From: Prochilodus magdalenae
Lineage: Eukaryota; Chordata; Actinopteri; Characiformes; Prochilodontidae
Assembly (NCBI GenBank): GCA_024036415.1
Contig: JAMWET010000641.1
Span: 1 to 64,000 of the forward strand
Direction: 5' to 3'
DNA: 64,000 bases
A program made the translations under genes and the position numbers. The notes beneath the pieces are model-generated. The model was given only the letters and a program-made list of their open reading frames with translations. It searched no databases and was not told where the DNA came from. Below, piece by piece: positions 1-11,575 of the stretch. The first letter of the stretch is position 1. Each line of letters starts with the position of its first letter.

Positions 1-1006
1 CAACTTCAGATTCAGTGCTATGAACCTGCTCCAAATTCTTCCCCATTTTTGACAGTGGTTTGCTGCAAAACAAACAGTAATGTTTTCTTGTTTACCTCTA
101 GCTTTACTAGCAGACTTTGAAATTCCTTTTACGAAAACTGAGTCTTGACTGGTCAGGTAGCAACTTCGGAGCTTGACTGTCCGGTACAACTTCGAGCTTG
201 TGAGTCAGTACACCTTCGAGGCTTGACGAGTCAGGTAGCAACTTCGGGCTTGCGAGTTAGGTACTTCGGATTCACTGGCATCTACGGCGCTGGACTGCCA
301 CAGCTAGGACTGCGCAAGTGGGAAACTATTTATCTTCGTGTCTTGAACTTCCTTTCAGAAACTGAAATCCTTCGACTGCAGGCACTTTCATCTGAGCTAC
401 TCTCGCGAAGACCCAGGGACATATTCATCATAACTGTTTTTCCTAATGGAGCAGCATCATTAAGCTATAAAAGACAAAATAGCTTAGGTGTTAACACTGC
501 TAAAGGACAAACTGGTCACACCTGCAGCACCTACCATAACATGACTACCAACAACTAAAGACTAACGATCTGGCTCGAATCACCCCAGCACACCGTGCTC
601 AACTACTCACAAGACTGTTTGCATTGCACATGACTTAATCTGTATACTTTGAACATCTCAGCTGTGTATTTATTACCTATATTTTAATTTATCTACTATA
701 CATATGTACTAAGCAACCTAGCTGGGTTACCTGATCAAGCCTGCTCTACTACCTGCACTGTACACTTTATATATCTATACTGTTTACAACCGTACTTACT
801 TAATACTGCTCTACACTTTGTACATATCCTAATCATATACTATCGTACTATTTACACATTGTTTTTGTCGATTTGTCTTTGGCACTACACTATTTTTTAT
901 ATCCCCTATACCGCACTGGAGCGGAGGCCTGATGTGTTGTTCGTTATACTGTCCAACCCTGTATAGTATAATTACAATCAAACTATATGAATTGAATAGA
1001 ATTGAA
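1..1006. other. Non-genic stretch, possible LINE 3' tail
   Basis: No convincing coding exon is visible. The stretch ends in an imperfect run of ATTGA-like units (about 988-1006) just before the satellite begins. Many teleost non-LTR retrotransposons end in a short tandem 3' tail of this kind, so a LINE-like 3' end is possible. The 137-codon open frame at 145-558 runs through the short tandem repeat and matches no family I recognise. Confidence 0.3.
144..270. repeat. Short tandem repeat, about 26 bp x 4
   Basis: Four imperfect units share the core GTCAGGTAGCAACTTCGG followed by GCTTG. They differ by substitutions and 1-2 bp indels, for example GTCCGGTACAACTTCGAG and GTCAGTACACCTTCGAGG. Nothing suggests a function. 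Confidence 0.6.
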
Positions 1007-3511
1007 TGACTGAAATCTACAGCCAACACTGTTAAGCACATTTGGTACATTGTGGGGACCTGACGTTGCCATGTAAAAACTACATGAAATACACAGTTTC
1101 GTACCGTGTTGCAGAAAGTAGACTCCTGCTGTGAACGTCGGGTGGGTCAATGCTGATGATCTCCAGGACACAATCGTTTCCAGACATTAACTGTTTTCTG
1201 CAGTTCCAATTTCCTGTCACCTAAAATGGCCATAACAGTCACTAATACGCCCAAATTTAAAAGATGTTGACATTGTACTAACAAGCTGAAGCGTGACAAG
1301 TGTTAGGAAAGCATTTTAGACTAAAACACCACAAGCAATCAATATACTTAAGTTAAATATTGTTTTTATGAGGTGTTTTGGGAGGACTTGGTTTAAGCTT
1401 TCCTTGTTAAAGAATTGTGGGGACTTGGTGGGGGAGGTGAACACACTAACCTGACTGAAATCTACAGCACTAACACTGTTAGGAGCACATTGTAACATTG
1501 TGGGGACCTGACGTTTTTGCCATGTAAAAACTACATGAAATACAACATTGGTTGCGTTACCGTGTTGCAGAAAGTAGACTCCTGCTGTGAACGTTGGGCG
1601 TGCAATGCTGATGACTCAGAGACAGTCACCATCGGTTTAACACAAAGACGATTACTTTTCTGCTGCAGTTTCCCAATTTCGTGGTCACCTAAAATGCCCA
1701 ACAAACACACACTAATACGGCCCAAATTTAAGCCCCTGTTGACATTGTACTAATAAGGCTGAACGCTGACAAGTGGTAGAAAGCATTTTTCGACTAAACG
1801 CCACAAGCTATACAATATATTTACGTTAAAAATATTGTTTTTAATGAGGTGTTTTGGTAGGCACCTTGTTTTAAGCTTCTCCTTTAATAAGAGACATTGT
1901 GGGGACTTGGTGGGGAGGTGCCCGCCTGCCTTAACTGACTGAAATCTACTAGCCCACACTGTTAGAAGCACATTGTAGCATTTGTGGGACCTGAACGTTT
2001 GGGCCATGTTAAAAACTATACATGAGATACAACATGTTGCGTACCGCTCGTGTGGCATGAAAGTAACTCCCTGCTGTGAATGTCGGGTGCGAAAAAAAAA
2101 AAAAAAAGGCAATGCTCGATCTCCAGGGATCACAGTCGGTTTTTCGGCAGGACGATTACTTTCTGCTGCAGTTTCCCACAATTTATGTCACCTAAAATAG
2201 CCACAACACGTACACTAATACGGCCCTTAATTTAAGCCGCTTGTTGACATTGTACAAATACAGGCTGTAGCGCTGACACGTGGTAGAAAGCATTTTTAGA
2301 CTAAACACCACAAGCAATCAATATATTTAAATTAAAAATATTGTTTTTTTTAATGAGGTGTTTTGGGAGGACTTGGTGTAAGCTTTTCTTTTAAAAGACA
2401 TTGTGGGGACATTGGGAGGGGTGGGGGAGGTGCACGCACTAACTGACTGAAATCTACAGCCAACACTGTTAGAGCACATTGTTGTACATTGTGGGGGACC
2501 TGACGTTTTGCCATGTAAAAACTACATGAAATACAACAGTTTGCGTACCGTGTTGCAGAAAGTAGACTCCTCCTGCTGTGAACGTCGCGTGCAATGCTGA
2601 TGATCTCCAGAGACACAATCGGTTTCCAGACGATTACTTTCTGCTGGAGTTCCATTTTCTGTAACCTAAAATGGCACACAAAGTCACTAAATACGCCCAA
2701 ATTTAAGCCCCTGTTGACATTGTACTAATAAGCTGAACGCTGACAAGTGGTAGAAAGCATTTTTTAGACTAAACACCACAAGCAAATCAATATATTTTTA
2801 AGTTAAAAATATTGTTTTTAATTGAGGTGTTTTTTGAGGGGGACTTGGTTTTAAGCTTTCCTTTTAAAAAGACATTGTTTGGGACTTGGTGGGGGGAGGT
2901 GCAACCACTAACTGACTGAAAATCCCTACAGCAAACACTGTTAGGAGCACATTGTACAATCGTGGGGGACCTGAACGTTTTGCCATGTAAAAACTACATG
3001 AAAACAACAGTTGCGTACCGTGTTGGCAGAAAGTAGACTCCTGCGTGTGAACGTCGGGTGCAATGCTGAGCTCCAGGGGACACAGTCGGTTTCCAGGACG
3101 ATTTACTTTCCTGCTGCAGTTCCAATTTCTGTCACCTAAATAGCCACGAAACAGTCACTAATACGCCCAAATTTAAGCCCCTGTTGGACATTGTACAATA
3201 AGCTGAACGCTGACAAGTGGTAGAAAGCTTTTTAGAACTAAAACACCACAAGCAATCAATATATTTCAAGTTAAAAATATTGTTTTTATTAGGTGTTTTT
3301 TGGGAGGACTTGGTTTAAGCTTTCCTTTTAAAAGACATTGTGGGGACTTGGGTGGGGTGTTGCACCACGAAACTGACTGAAATCTACAGCCAACACTGTT
3401 AGAGCACATTGTACAGTGTGGGGACCTGACGTTTGCCATGTAAAAAAACTACATGAAATACAACAAACAGTTGGCGTACCGTGTTGCAGAAAGTAACTCC
3501 TGCTGTGAAAG
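1007..3511. repeat. Satellite-like tandem array, period 445-508 bp
   Basis: About 5.4 head-to-tail units begin with TGACTGAAATCTAC-like sequence at 1007, 1452, 1936, 2444, 2913 and 3374, giving periods of 445, 484, 508, 469 and 461 bp. Each unit carries TGTGGGGACCTGACG, a TGCCATGTAAAAACTACATG stretch with palindromic character, and TTAAGCTTTCCTTTTAAAAG. The last unit stops after GCTGTGAAAGTC. Most differences between units are single-base insertions and deletions, many in homopolymers. All open frames here are short and shift between units, so none is called as a gene. Confidence 0.85.
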
Positions 3512-4320
3512 TCTAATTTAAACCACCTACTTGCTTCTACTTCATTTAACGCAGTGATACATGAGAGTGGAGTGCTATATTGTGAGAGACTGGCACTGGT
3601 GTACTGAGGTAGTCACAAGGCTGCAGGCCAAGAGCCAAAGATCAGCACAGCCAGTTGCCAATATCTCATGTTACAGCACAATCCTTGAGTGGTATTATTG
3701 TGATTATCCCGACAGTTTCTATTTTTGTTGTAGAGATTACAAGATAAAGAGGACAGAAAAATAACGTTTAGTTAGTTTTATTATCACTCCGCGAAGGTAA
3801 CAATATGTTCCATTCTATCAGCACCCGCTGCTAAAACACACATCATCAGACTATATGCCCCTGCAGTCATAATAGTGGAGGAACAGTTTTCATTATTACC
3901 CCCCAATCATCCAGGGTTACAAGCACCGGCCAGAAACAGTAGGGGCTTTGTTCCAGGTTGCTATTAATTCCACACCACACTGGAAATATTAAGATCTTTC
4001 TAAACAGAGGACATAAGATCTGAAAACGTAATGCAAACATTGATTACTAGATAATGTATATGGAGAAAAACATGACGGGAATAGTCGATCGTCGGCCAGG
4101 ATGGCGAATCCGATTCGACTTACAAAATTCTGAGTCGGGTACAGCACTTAATGTGAACAGTGTCACATTGTGACTGACTGGCACTTGACACTCTACCTAA
4201 AAGTCATTTTCAGAATTCTTTGAGTCTTACATTATTGATATGATATTGTAAAAATACATCACACTGTTTGGTATCTAATTATCGGACCCCTGCTACAAGA
4301 AGTAACATCTTTACTTTATT
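3512..4320. other. Unassigned stretch without a gene
   Basis: Low-GC single-copy-looking DNA. The 67-codon open frame at 3561-3764 has no recognisable domain and no clear splice context. Nothing else is supported. Confidence 0.5.
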
Positions 4321-4514
4321 TCTCCAGGGACAATCACCATCTCCATAAATTGTATGGCAATCTCCTCCCCAGATGTTATGTCCTCTTAGGGCAAAAAGAC
4401 ACAAACGTGGCCTTCCTTCCACAATCATTCTCTTGATTTTGCGCAGTTGGGATTAACATGATCATCGTTAACCAGTCTTCCTGAGAGTGCCGTCCATCCC
4501 TTGCAGCATCAATA
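4321..4514 (-). pseudogene. SET-domain methyltransferase pseudo-exon (KMT5A-like)
   Basis: Read on the minus strand after a plausible acceptor (TTACATTCAG), the three frames together give a degraded C-terminal SET domain. One frame reads IDAARDGR, the next GRLVNDDHVNPNC (the position of the Asn-His-x-x-x-Pro-Asn-Cys-like SET motif), and another IVEGRPRLCLFALR, then DITSGEEI and YGDGDCPW in different frames. At least three frame changes are needed, so this exon cannot encode a working enzyme as written. SET domains transfer methyl groups to lysines; teleost genomes carry many KMT5A-like SET genes and fragments. The order of motifs fits that family. The identification rests on motif recognition alone. 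No upstream SET exons were identified, although a candidate minus-strand first exon lies about 1 kb away at 5490. Confidence 0.55.
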
Positions 4515-4864
4515 CTGAATGTAAACAAACAGAAGAACAGTTATTTTCGTGACAAAAACAGATTGTTTTTTTTTTTTAGGTTAAGATACGATGTAGAATT
4601 AAACACTCTCATGAAACCATTGCTTTACATTCCTTGCAGTTATTTCATTTCACAGCAATTGCTAACGCCATTTTGCTAATAAATGTATATTATGTTTATC
4701 GTTATTGGACTAATATTCTTCTCAGTTTTTCTTTCCTTCTCTTTTGAAAGTAATGGACAGGTCTTGTCATTAAATCTGTGTCAATGTACATTGACATTTG
4801 GTTAAAAAGAAACGGTGCTGAATTAAAGAATGGACTGGCACAGTATGTATAGTTTGTCACATAA
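4515..4864. other. Unassigned stretch without a gene
   Basis: AT-rich sequence with a poly-T run at about 4565-4577. No exon, repeat boundary or regulatory motif could be supported. Confidence 0.4.
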
Positions 4865-5274
4865 CCCTGCCAGGAAAAAAAACAGCATTAGACCAGCAAT
4901 GGCTGGTGACCACAAAACCAGCATATATCTTGTGTTTTGATTTAATGTGCTGGTCAACCAACATGACCATAGGGCCCCTACGCAGCCTGCTTCTCCCCCT
5001 TTTTTTTCTCCTCTTTTCCTTTTCTTCTCTCTTTTTTCCCTCCCTCCCCCTTTTCTTCCCCCCTTTTTTTCCCCTCCCCCCTCCCCCCCCCCCCCCCCCC
5101 GCCCCCCTTGCCGCCACCCCCCCCCCCCCCCCTTTCCCCCCCTCCCTTCCCCCCCCCTTTCTCCCTCCCCCCCCTCCTCTCCTCCCCCCCGGTGACCAGA
5201 TAAACCAATACCAGACCAGCGTACATCAGCTTAGACTAGCATGAAATTTTCGGTGCCGTTTTTTTTCAGCAGGG
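4865..5274. mobile_element. MITE with CCCTGC termini, enclosing a pyrimidine tract
   Basis: The left end reads CCCTGCCAGGAAAAAAAACA and the right end, reverse-complemented, reads CCCTGCTGAAAAAAAACGGC, so the termini are imperfect inverted repeats. Inside both ends are multiple CCAGC/GCTGG motifs (for example GACCAGCAATGGCTGGTGAC). Terminal inverted repeats, lack of coding capacity and a length of about 410 bp fit a MITE. The family and target site duplication were not resolved. Confidence 0.55.
4993..5192. repeat. Low-complexity polypyrimidine (C/T) tract
   Basis: About 200 bases almost purely C and T on the plus strand, with homopolymer C runs longer than 15. Every frame stays open and gives Pro/Leu/Ser/Phe-rich or Gly/Lys/Arg-rich translations; these are composition artefacts. 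The run lengths are likely unreliable. Confidence 0.9.
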
Positions 5275-5339
5275 AAAACACAATAAGAAATACGTGGCAA
5301 AGAGAGCTGGATAACCGAAAAGGCACGCTACGGATTTTT

Positions 5340-5600
5340 CAGTGCCTGCCGCTCGAGTGCCAGCAGCCTCCCCCTATCCTATCCGCGCTCCCGCGCTCTC
5401 CGCGTTGCGCCCGCCCCTGCCCCCCGCGCGCCTAACTGTTTTACGGGCCAACCGATCTATGGATAAAGGAAAAAACGTGTCGTACTCACGTCCAGAACTT
5501 TCCGCGCCTAGAGGAAGTCGAACATAAATCCTTTTAGAGCTTTGTGGTAAACTCGCTGTCTTCTTCGGCCTCTCCTCCGAGTTGATCAGCTTTCCTCTGT
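5340..5600 (-). promoter_or_regulatory. CpG-rich stretch with candidate minus-strand first exon
   Basis: GC and CpG content rise sharply at about 5340-5520 (GCTCCCGCGCTCTCCGCGTT) within otherwise AT-rich DNA. On the minus strand a strong donor, CTGGAC|GTGAGTACG, places an exon end at 5490. This would suit a non-coding or barely coding first exon transcribed toward lower coordinates. No start codon, coding sequence or partner exon is demonstrated; the SET pseudo-exon at 4321-4514 is the nearest candidate. Confidence 0.35.
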
Positions 5601-6590
5601 ACTCCAACACGAAACTCTAAAACCTTAGCGAAGCTCCTGACACCGCGAACACGCCCCTGCCTTAATTAACGAACGAAAAACTGTCCTAAACCTCACTGAC
5701 CTGTCTCAAACCAAGCCTGCGTCCAAGTTAAAATTAACATTATCTGGTTTGCTCACCTTTAAATGAATCCAATGTATCTTACGTCAAGCCCTTCTTTTGT
5801 CGCGGCCAGTGGTAATGTGAATAAATCAGCCGTCATTTGTTGGGCTCCTCTTCTCCGACTCATTTTCGATTTACGGCTTTAACCCTTTCACCCATTTCAC
5901 AAAGTTCACTGGCTTCAAAAACAGTACTGAAAACATCCCTATGGAAAAACGCATTAAAGGTTCATAGACAGTCTTAGGGCATTTGCCAAACAAACGGCAT
6001 GGACACAGGTTTTAAATGCCTCATTAGATGATGAGCTAACTAGGTAGAAATGACTAGCTAACTAGCATTAGCTAACCACTCACAAATACTGCATTATATG
6101 AAACTAAAATGTTAAATTTAAAGTACTAATAAAGGTTCATACCCATGCCAATAATTTATTTTAATAAAACTCAGCTAACTCCTCTTGTGACTCGGTAAAA
6201 ATAAAAGCACTCATTAACTAGCTGTCTCACTAGCAAGTGGTATAAAACCCCAAAACATTTGTCTTATGGTGAAAGCTAACTCACAGAGACTTGGACGCTG
6301 TGCTTGCTCATCTAACTCCACCTGTGACTCCGTAAAACTCAAGCACTAATTAACTCGCTACCTCATTGGCTCACAGTTCCGATTTTTTTGTTTTCCCGCT
6401 TTAACCAATCAGAGTTCAGCATTGCCGTACCACGTGATAAAGTGTGCTAACGAAGTTGTTTTTACAGCCTGTGGCCGTAGATGGCGTGTACACAGTTTGA
6501 GCAGATGCCGCCTATACCCTCGCACACTTTTGCCGAGGATATGACCTTGCTGGGGACTATGGAGATATTCAAGGGGGAGGTTCAGCTCGT
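5601..6590. other. Unassigned stretch without a gene
   Basis: Contains several GCTAGCTAAC/ACTAGCATTAGC runs (about 6030-6080) typical of fish intergenic DNA, and CCAATCAGAG at about 6404. Nothing here supports a coding exon. Confidence 0.4.
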
Positions 6591-6609
6591 TGAAATAGAC
6601 ATGCTACAG

Positions 6610-6710
6610 TGGTTAACTTTGTGGGGACTCGATTTTAGGTCCCCACAATGACACACGTCCCCACGTTATTGGTGTGTATTCACATTGATGTCCCCACATT
6701 ATGAGGTTTA

Positions 6711-6752
<42 letters not shown>
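6610..6752. repeat. GTGGGGAC/GTCCCCAC palindromic repeat and (CA)n
   Basis: The motif TTGTGGGGAC is followed by its reverse complement GTCCCCACAA about 20 bases later, then by two more CGTCCCCAC/TGTCCCCAC copies. It runs into a (CA)n microsatellite at about 6713-6752. The 445-508 bp satellite also contains TGTGGGGACC, so the two may share an ancestral piece. Confidence 0.6.
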
Positions 6753-6753
<1 letters not shown>

Positions 6754-6859
6754 GTAGATATGTAGGTAGTGTATATATCTCGTTCAGGAGGAAATCGGGC
6801 AGTGTGTCACATCTCAGGCTGCTGTTTCCCCTCCCTGCCCACAGAGGTCACCCTCACCT

Positions 6860-7320
6860 GAATTTTAGTCCTGGGTTTCCCACCTGAATGCAATCAAAGG
6901 CCATTTTGTATGTTTAAAACCTCCATGTTGTCCTTTGTTCTGTGTGAAGTCTTGTATTGGTGTAACCTACAATTCTGAGCCATTCTTTGTATGTGTTGTG
7001 TTTTCTGGTTGTGAACCCCTGCTTTGTTTCTGGTTTGTGTTTATTGGAGCTCACGTTTTGGCTGTATTCTTGTTTGATTCTATTGGACGGATTTTCTGGT
7101 ATTGAACCTGGACTGTGTTTGGACTTTGGATTTCTTCTTATTAAACCTGCACTTGACTCCTCACCCTGGTTGTGGCTCCGGTTCCTGACACAGTGCTCCT
7201 ATATTCTATCCTCTTTGTTTGCTGTAAACCTTCTTTTCCTTCAACAAATCCTTTTCTGTTATTCCTCAACGGGCAGTCCAGACTGAGTTTGTCAGATTTC
7301 CACGACAGTTTCTTGGTATT
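6860..7320 (+). repeat. Dispersed repeat family D, copy 1
   Basis: T-rich sequence ending in TTATTAAACCTGCACTTGAC and then TGGCTCCGGTTCCTGAC. The same architecture recurs at about 24120-26230 (interrupted), 43635-44110 and, inverted, 53880-54295. The 99-codon open frame at 6987-7286 arises from this T-rich composition and is not called as a gene. It is a non-coding interspersed repeat of unresolved class. Confidence 0.45.
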
Positions 7321-8892
7321 ATTGTGAGTGTAAGTAACTGGAAATCAGAGATCTTAGTATTAGATCGTAGTTCTGTGTTAAGTATCGGATCCCACTAGAT
7401 TTGGTCCGAGTACCTAAGTAATGTAACTGCTGCGCCCTGTTAAGGGTGCACTTTGTAGGTGCTAGCTTTTAACAGGTGGTTGTTTATTCTTTCATCCAGT
7501 TATCCGGTGGTAGAAATATTTCATATGTAGCTTTATTTACTTTTCTATCAAGGAAGGGAAGAACTGAGATACTATTTTTATTAAACTCAGTTATATTTTC
7601 TCCACTATTCATGTTTGGGTTTACTTGGTTAAACTGCAAGGCTTAAAGTTAAGTGTAGCTGTAACACTAACAAGCCTATACTCTCTCCTAACTGCAAAAG
7701 ACTTTCCCGTAGATTCAAGCTTGGGCTTTGCAGTGTGCATGTGAAATTGATAATTCTAGAGAACCCAGAGCCCCTCGGCTTAGTAACCCCCAACCCAAAC
7801 ATAGGAAAGGGGTGTGAGGGCGCTACACCCAGTTTTGTCAGAAGCAGTGTGGATGCTTGTATGGGTAGGATGTACTGATTAGCTCTCTTCTAAAATGCCT
7901 TGATAAACCCGTAAAGCCATTAATCTTGGTTAAACTGCACACAGAATATAAAGCTTAGAGACACAGAGTTTGTTTAAACAGTGTGTGGTAACTTTATGCT
8001 GAGTTAGAATGAAACTTTGATGATGATTAGCTCAGTCATGTTTTGGTTATCAGTAGGGAGAGGGAGAGCTGTTTTGGCTGGGTGAATGTACTACTGCCCC
8101 ATGCTACTTTCATTCAGGAATAAACCTTCAGTTCCTGGGGTGTGTATGTGTGTTTGGTCTGAACTACCGTCTCGAGTCTGCTACATAAGCCTAGGTGGGG
8201 TTGAACTGCAGTATTTCAATAATACAAAGAGTCGTGCAAAGACCAGGACACACTCAGGTACTGATGGGTGGAGATTCACAGTGTCAGTGCTTTGTGGTGT
8301 TTAAGCCAGTCTATAATGTACTGAAATACAGTAAGATGAAAGGACTACATCTGGTCAGAACACGGTATTTGAGTAAAACATCTGTCTACGTCACATCTTC
8401 ATTTCTGACATACGTTCAGCATGTACTGTGGGTTTGGTTGTTGTCAGGGGAAACATGGTGGAGGGCAGTGAAAGCTTTCCTGAGATTTTTCAGCTGTCTA
8501 AGAGAAGTCAGTCTGATGTGTGGTACTGTTTAAACATGTCCATCATATTTTAATAATATCATAATACTAATAAGTGTGATAATTGTAGCCTCTATAATTG
8601 AGATATTAAATGTTCGTACTATGAACTTCAGCAGTTTATTGGTTACGTCAGGTAAAGCCCTGTTTCCAGTCTAACGTGTAAACGGATGGTGTTCATGTTA
8701 ATATTGATCTGTAAGTGTTTCATAGCTTTTAATTATAGAATTAATTATAGCATGACATTTATTTAAGCTTATTCATTTTAGTCATACTTCCGGGTTTCCC
8801 CGCCACCTCCAATCTCCTAAACTCCATCTCCCAGAGTTCACTTCCCAATGACGTCAGCCACATGTCCAGAATTCACCAATCACACTCCATTC
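7321..8892. other. Non-genic stretch, partly duplicated near 32.1 kb
   Basis: Positions about 8370-8527 recur almost unchanged at about 32098-32263 (shared string CATGTACTGTGGGTTTGGTT or close variant, then AGTCAGTCTGATGTGTGGTA). At 7825-7850 a GGGCGCTAC then TTTTGTCAGAAGC stretch resembles the leader after an LTR in some fish retroelements, but no paired LTR or coding region follows. No exon is supported. Confidence 0.4.
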
Positions 8893-9202
8893 TCCATTCT
8901 GTGTGAAATGTGTCTTAGTTGTTTGTTTTAATAAGCTTTTAATAAAGTTCTGTTACTGTCTGTGTTAACTGACCATAGGCCACAGATGCAGCAGACAGAA
9001 ATTAATCCAGCACTGATGGTTTTACATGGTGATCATCAGGTGTGGATATATTGTGGTGTCCTGCCAAATCTGTTACAAAAATCTCATAAAATCATAAAAT
9101 AATTTAATTATAATTTCACTGGGACACAGCCACACAGACACAGGACGTTTAGGTGAAATAATTTTAAGGTACAGATTAACTCTGCTCTCTCTCCATCACT
9201 AC

Positions 9203-9226
9203 ACTCTCTCTCTTTCTCTCTCTTTT

Positions 9227-9305
<79 letters not shown>
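9203..9305. repeat. (CT)n then (AT)n microsatellite
   Basis: A CT-rich run leads directly into about 34 perfect AT dinucleotides at about 9237-9304, starting some 87 bp from the donor of the last LRR exon on the intron side. The Tyr/Ile-repeat open frame across it is a repeat artefact. Confidence 0.95.
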
Positions 9306-9310
<5 letters not shown>

Positions 9311-9391
9311 CTAAAACACACACTCTGTATGTAGAAAAGTTCTCTTGGTGTCATTGTGATCTTAAATAGAGACTGTAATTCAGTAACTCAC

Positions 9392-9565
9392 TCTAGTTTC
9401 TCCAGTTTACAGTGTGGATCCTTCAGCAGATCAGAGAGCAGCTTCACTCCTGACTCTCCTGGATTATTAGCCCTCAGATCCAGCTCTTTCAGGTGTGAGG
9501 GGTTTGATTTCAGAGCTGAAACTAAAGCGGCACAGCCTTTCTCTGTAATAATGCAGCCAGACAGA
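9392..9565 (-). CDS. NLR leucine-rich repeat exon, most distal copy
   Basis: A 174-bp minus-strand exon between acceptor CTCTCTACAG and donor GTGAGTTACT. It begins with one nt and ends with two nt of split codons, so its 58-residue cassette can be added or lost without shifting the frame. The translation is uninterrupted, starting LSGCIITEKGCAAL, with PSHLKELDLRANN forming the core LxxLxLxxN repeat, and ending HCKLEKLE. It is the last LRR exon found in the transcription direction. The next exon, which should carry more repeats or the stop codon, was not found in the 9.4 kb that remain. It is almost identical to the exon at 13856, consistent with recent duplication. Confidence 0.88.
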
Positions 9566-10128
9566 CTGTAGAGAGGAAAAAATAAAAAATCACATCATTA
9601 TTAACATTCATAAACACCACACACTGAAAGAGAACCACACACAGATGAACATTCTGACCTTGTATCACCTTGTATTAGTTTTACATTTCTAATATAAATA
9701 TTCACACACGTCTAAACATTCATATCAGTGTGGAGTCAGAAGGGACTGCAGACCTTAATGAGCTGTTGGGCTAAGTGAAAGAAAACACTGCTCCAAAAAG
9801 AAATGGTCAACTGAAATAATGGACTGAATTCTACACCTCCCTCAAAAAGTAACTCCTACAGCGAGGTCAAAGATGTTCTGTCTTCTCAGTCAGCTGTGTA
9901 TAAAATTTGGTGCACATAAAGCAAAATGGAAAAGTGATAAAAAGAAAACATGGGTAGACCAAGAAAGACATAAGAGCATCAGGACAAGACACTCAAAGCA
10001 GTATATATTGAAAACAACAGGCTAAAGACGAGCAGTCATGGAGTGGGAATGACTGGATGGGAGGTTTTCAGTTCTTTTGGCCCTGCTGTGTTTCTGAGAG
10101 GATATTAGGGGGTCAGCTGATGACAGAG

Positions 10129-10132
<4 letters not shown>
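9566..10132. other. Duplicated LRR-exon flank (intron)
   Basis: Intronic flank on the acceptor side of the LRR exon, present in all four blocks with few differences. Landmarks are CACACACTGAAAGAGAACCA, TCACCTTGTATTAGTTTTAC and the stretch around GAAAGACATAAGAGCATCAG. No coding content is visible. Confidence 0.7.

Positions 10133-10195
<63 letters not shown>
10133..10195. repeat. (CA)n microsatellite
   Basis: About 31 near-perfect CA dinucleotides. The paralogous position in copy 2 (15737-15762) has only about 13, so the tract has expanded or contracted since duplication. Copy 3 has a short broken version near 19410. Confidence 0.95.
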
Positions 10196-10199
<4 letters not shown>

Positions 10200-11575
10200 C
10201 AGTATACAGTCCATCCCTTGCTTAGAAGGCTGGCATTTAGACTCATACAAAGATTTAAACTGATTTTTTTTGTTTTTGCTGTGAAAGAATGAGGAAAAAA
10301 AAAAAGAAATAGCAATGTAGATGCTAAGCGGCTAGCCAGCTAACCCATGTTTTGCCTTGTCTTAAAAAGCAAAAAAAAAAAAAAATACATATTAAAATCA
10401 AGCTTTCAACAATTAACAAATTGTCTTGTTTGAACTATTATCTGCGGTGCCTCCATGATATCCAGTACGGCTCTGTTTCATCTGTATCCATAAGCTGTTA
10501 GGAATGTAAACAAATCCAGAAGAAATGAATACAGTACAGACATAAGGCTCTGTCCATATACATATTTAATGTTCCATATAAATGAGCCTTAAGTCTGTAA
10601 GTGTAGCTGAGGTATTATTACTTTTTTATTATTTACTTTTCCCTGTTTTATTTGTTTTGCTGCAATATTTAAAGGAATATTCTCATGTGAACTTCACCAG
10701 AACTTTTATTTTGGTTTCCTAATTGATGTATTGTTCACAAGTTAAACAGTTAAGTAGCTAGACTTTGCTCTTATGGTTTTGGTTCCTCCCCTGTGTTGTA
10801 GCTGGGGCCTGAATTACTGTGACCCCCAAAGTAAATGCCCAGCTTTGCCCAAGTAGCCTGGTTAAAAATCTGTACAACTGTATTTATAGTTAATAGAAAA
10901 CACGAACGTTCATAGCTGTTAAAACAGGCTCCTGTTGCTTTAAGAGATTTTCCGCTAAGCTAGGTTGCAGTGTACGAGCTGGACATGTGTTCGGTGTCAG
11001 CAGGTTAGTAGTACTCTTAACTCATTGGCTGAACAGCTGTAACTGACCAATAGTGGTGATCTAGGGGTGGGACTTGGAGAGAGAGCCGGAGCGGGGAGGA
11101 CGAAGAGAAGGAGGTTTCGGAGGAGTTCGGGAGAGGCTGCAGCAGCATAGCTAAAATGTTAAATAAACTGAGTTAGTGTTCAGTAAATAAATGACCGTTG
11201 ACTAACTGAAGGAGGGAAAACCGCAGTGATCCAACTTTGCTGCGTGTGTGCGCCTTCCCAGTGACTGTTTGTGCTGAACCAGGTCAGTTAGCGGTAGCGG
11301 CTAGCTCCACAGAGCGCCGGAGGTCTGCTCTCTCGGGCTTCGAGGAGGACATTACCCAGACAGGACTCTGATCTGCCGGGATGTTCAGAATTCCTCCGGC
11401 TTCGAGGGAGGACTGTACCCGCTGGCTTGTTGTATCTGCCGGGGGTAGTGAGAGACTGCTGCTGTGCTGAACACTCCTGAAAACGAGGGAACGGTGTTCA
11501 TTTGGCTCAGAGAGTGAAGAGGCCATTGTCTGTTTTTAAGGCCCCACCGCACACAAGCAACGTCACAGGCCTGCA

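Noticed and set aside
4857..5244. Pro-rich and Gly/Lys-rich ORFs on both strands
   Set aside because: Composition artefacts of the polypyrimidine tract.
9108..9323. Tyr-Ile repeat ORF
   Set aside because: Reads the (AT)n microsatellite.
10022..10315. Cys-Val and His-Thr repeat ORFs
   Set aside because: Reads the (CA)n microsatellite in both directions.
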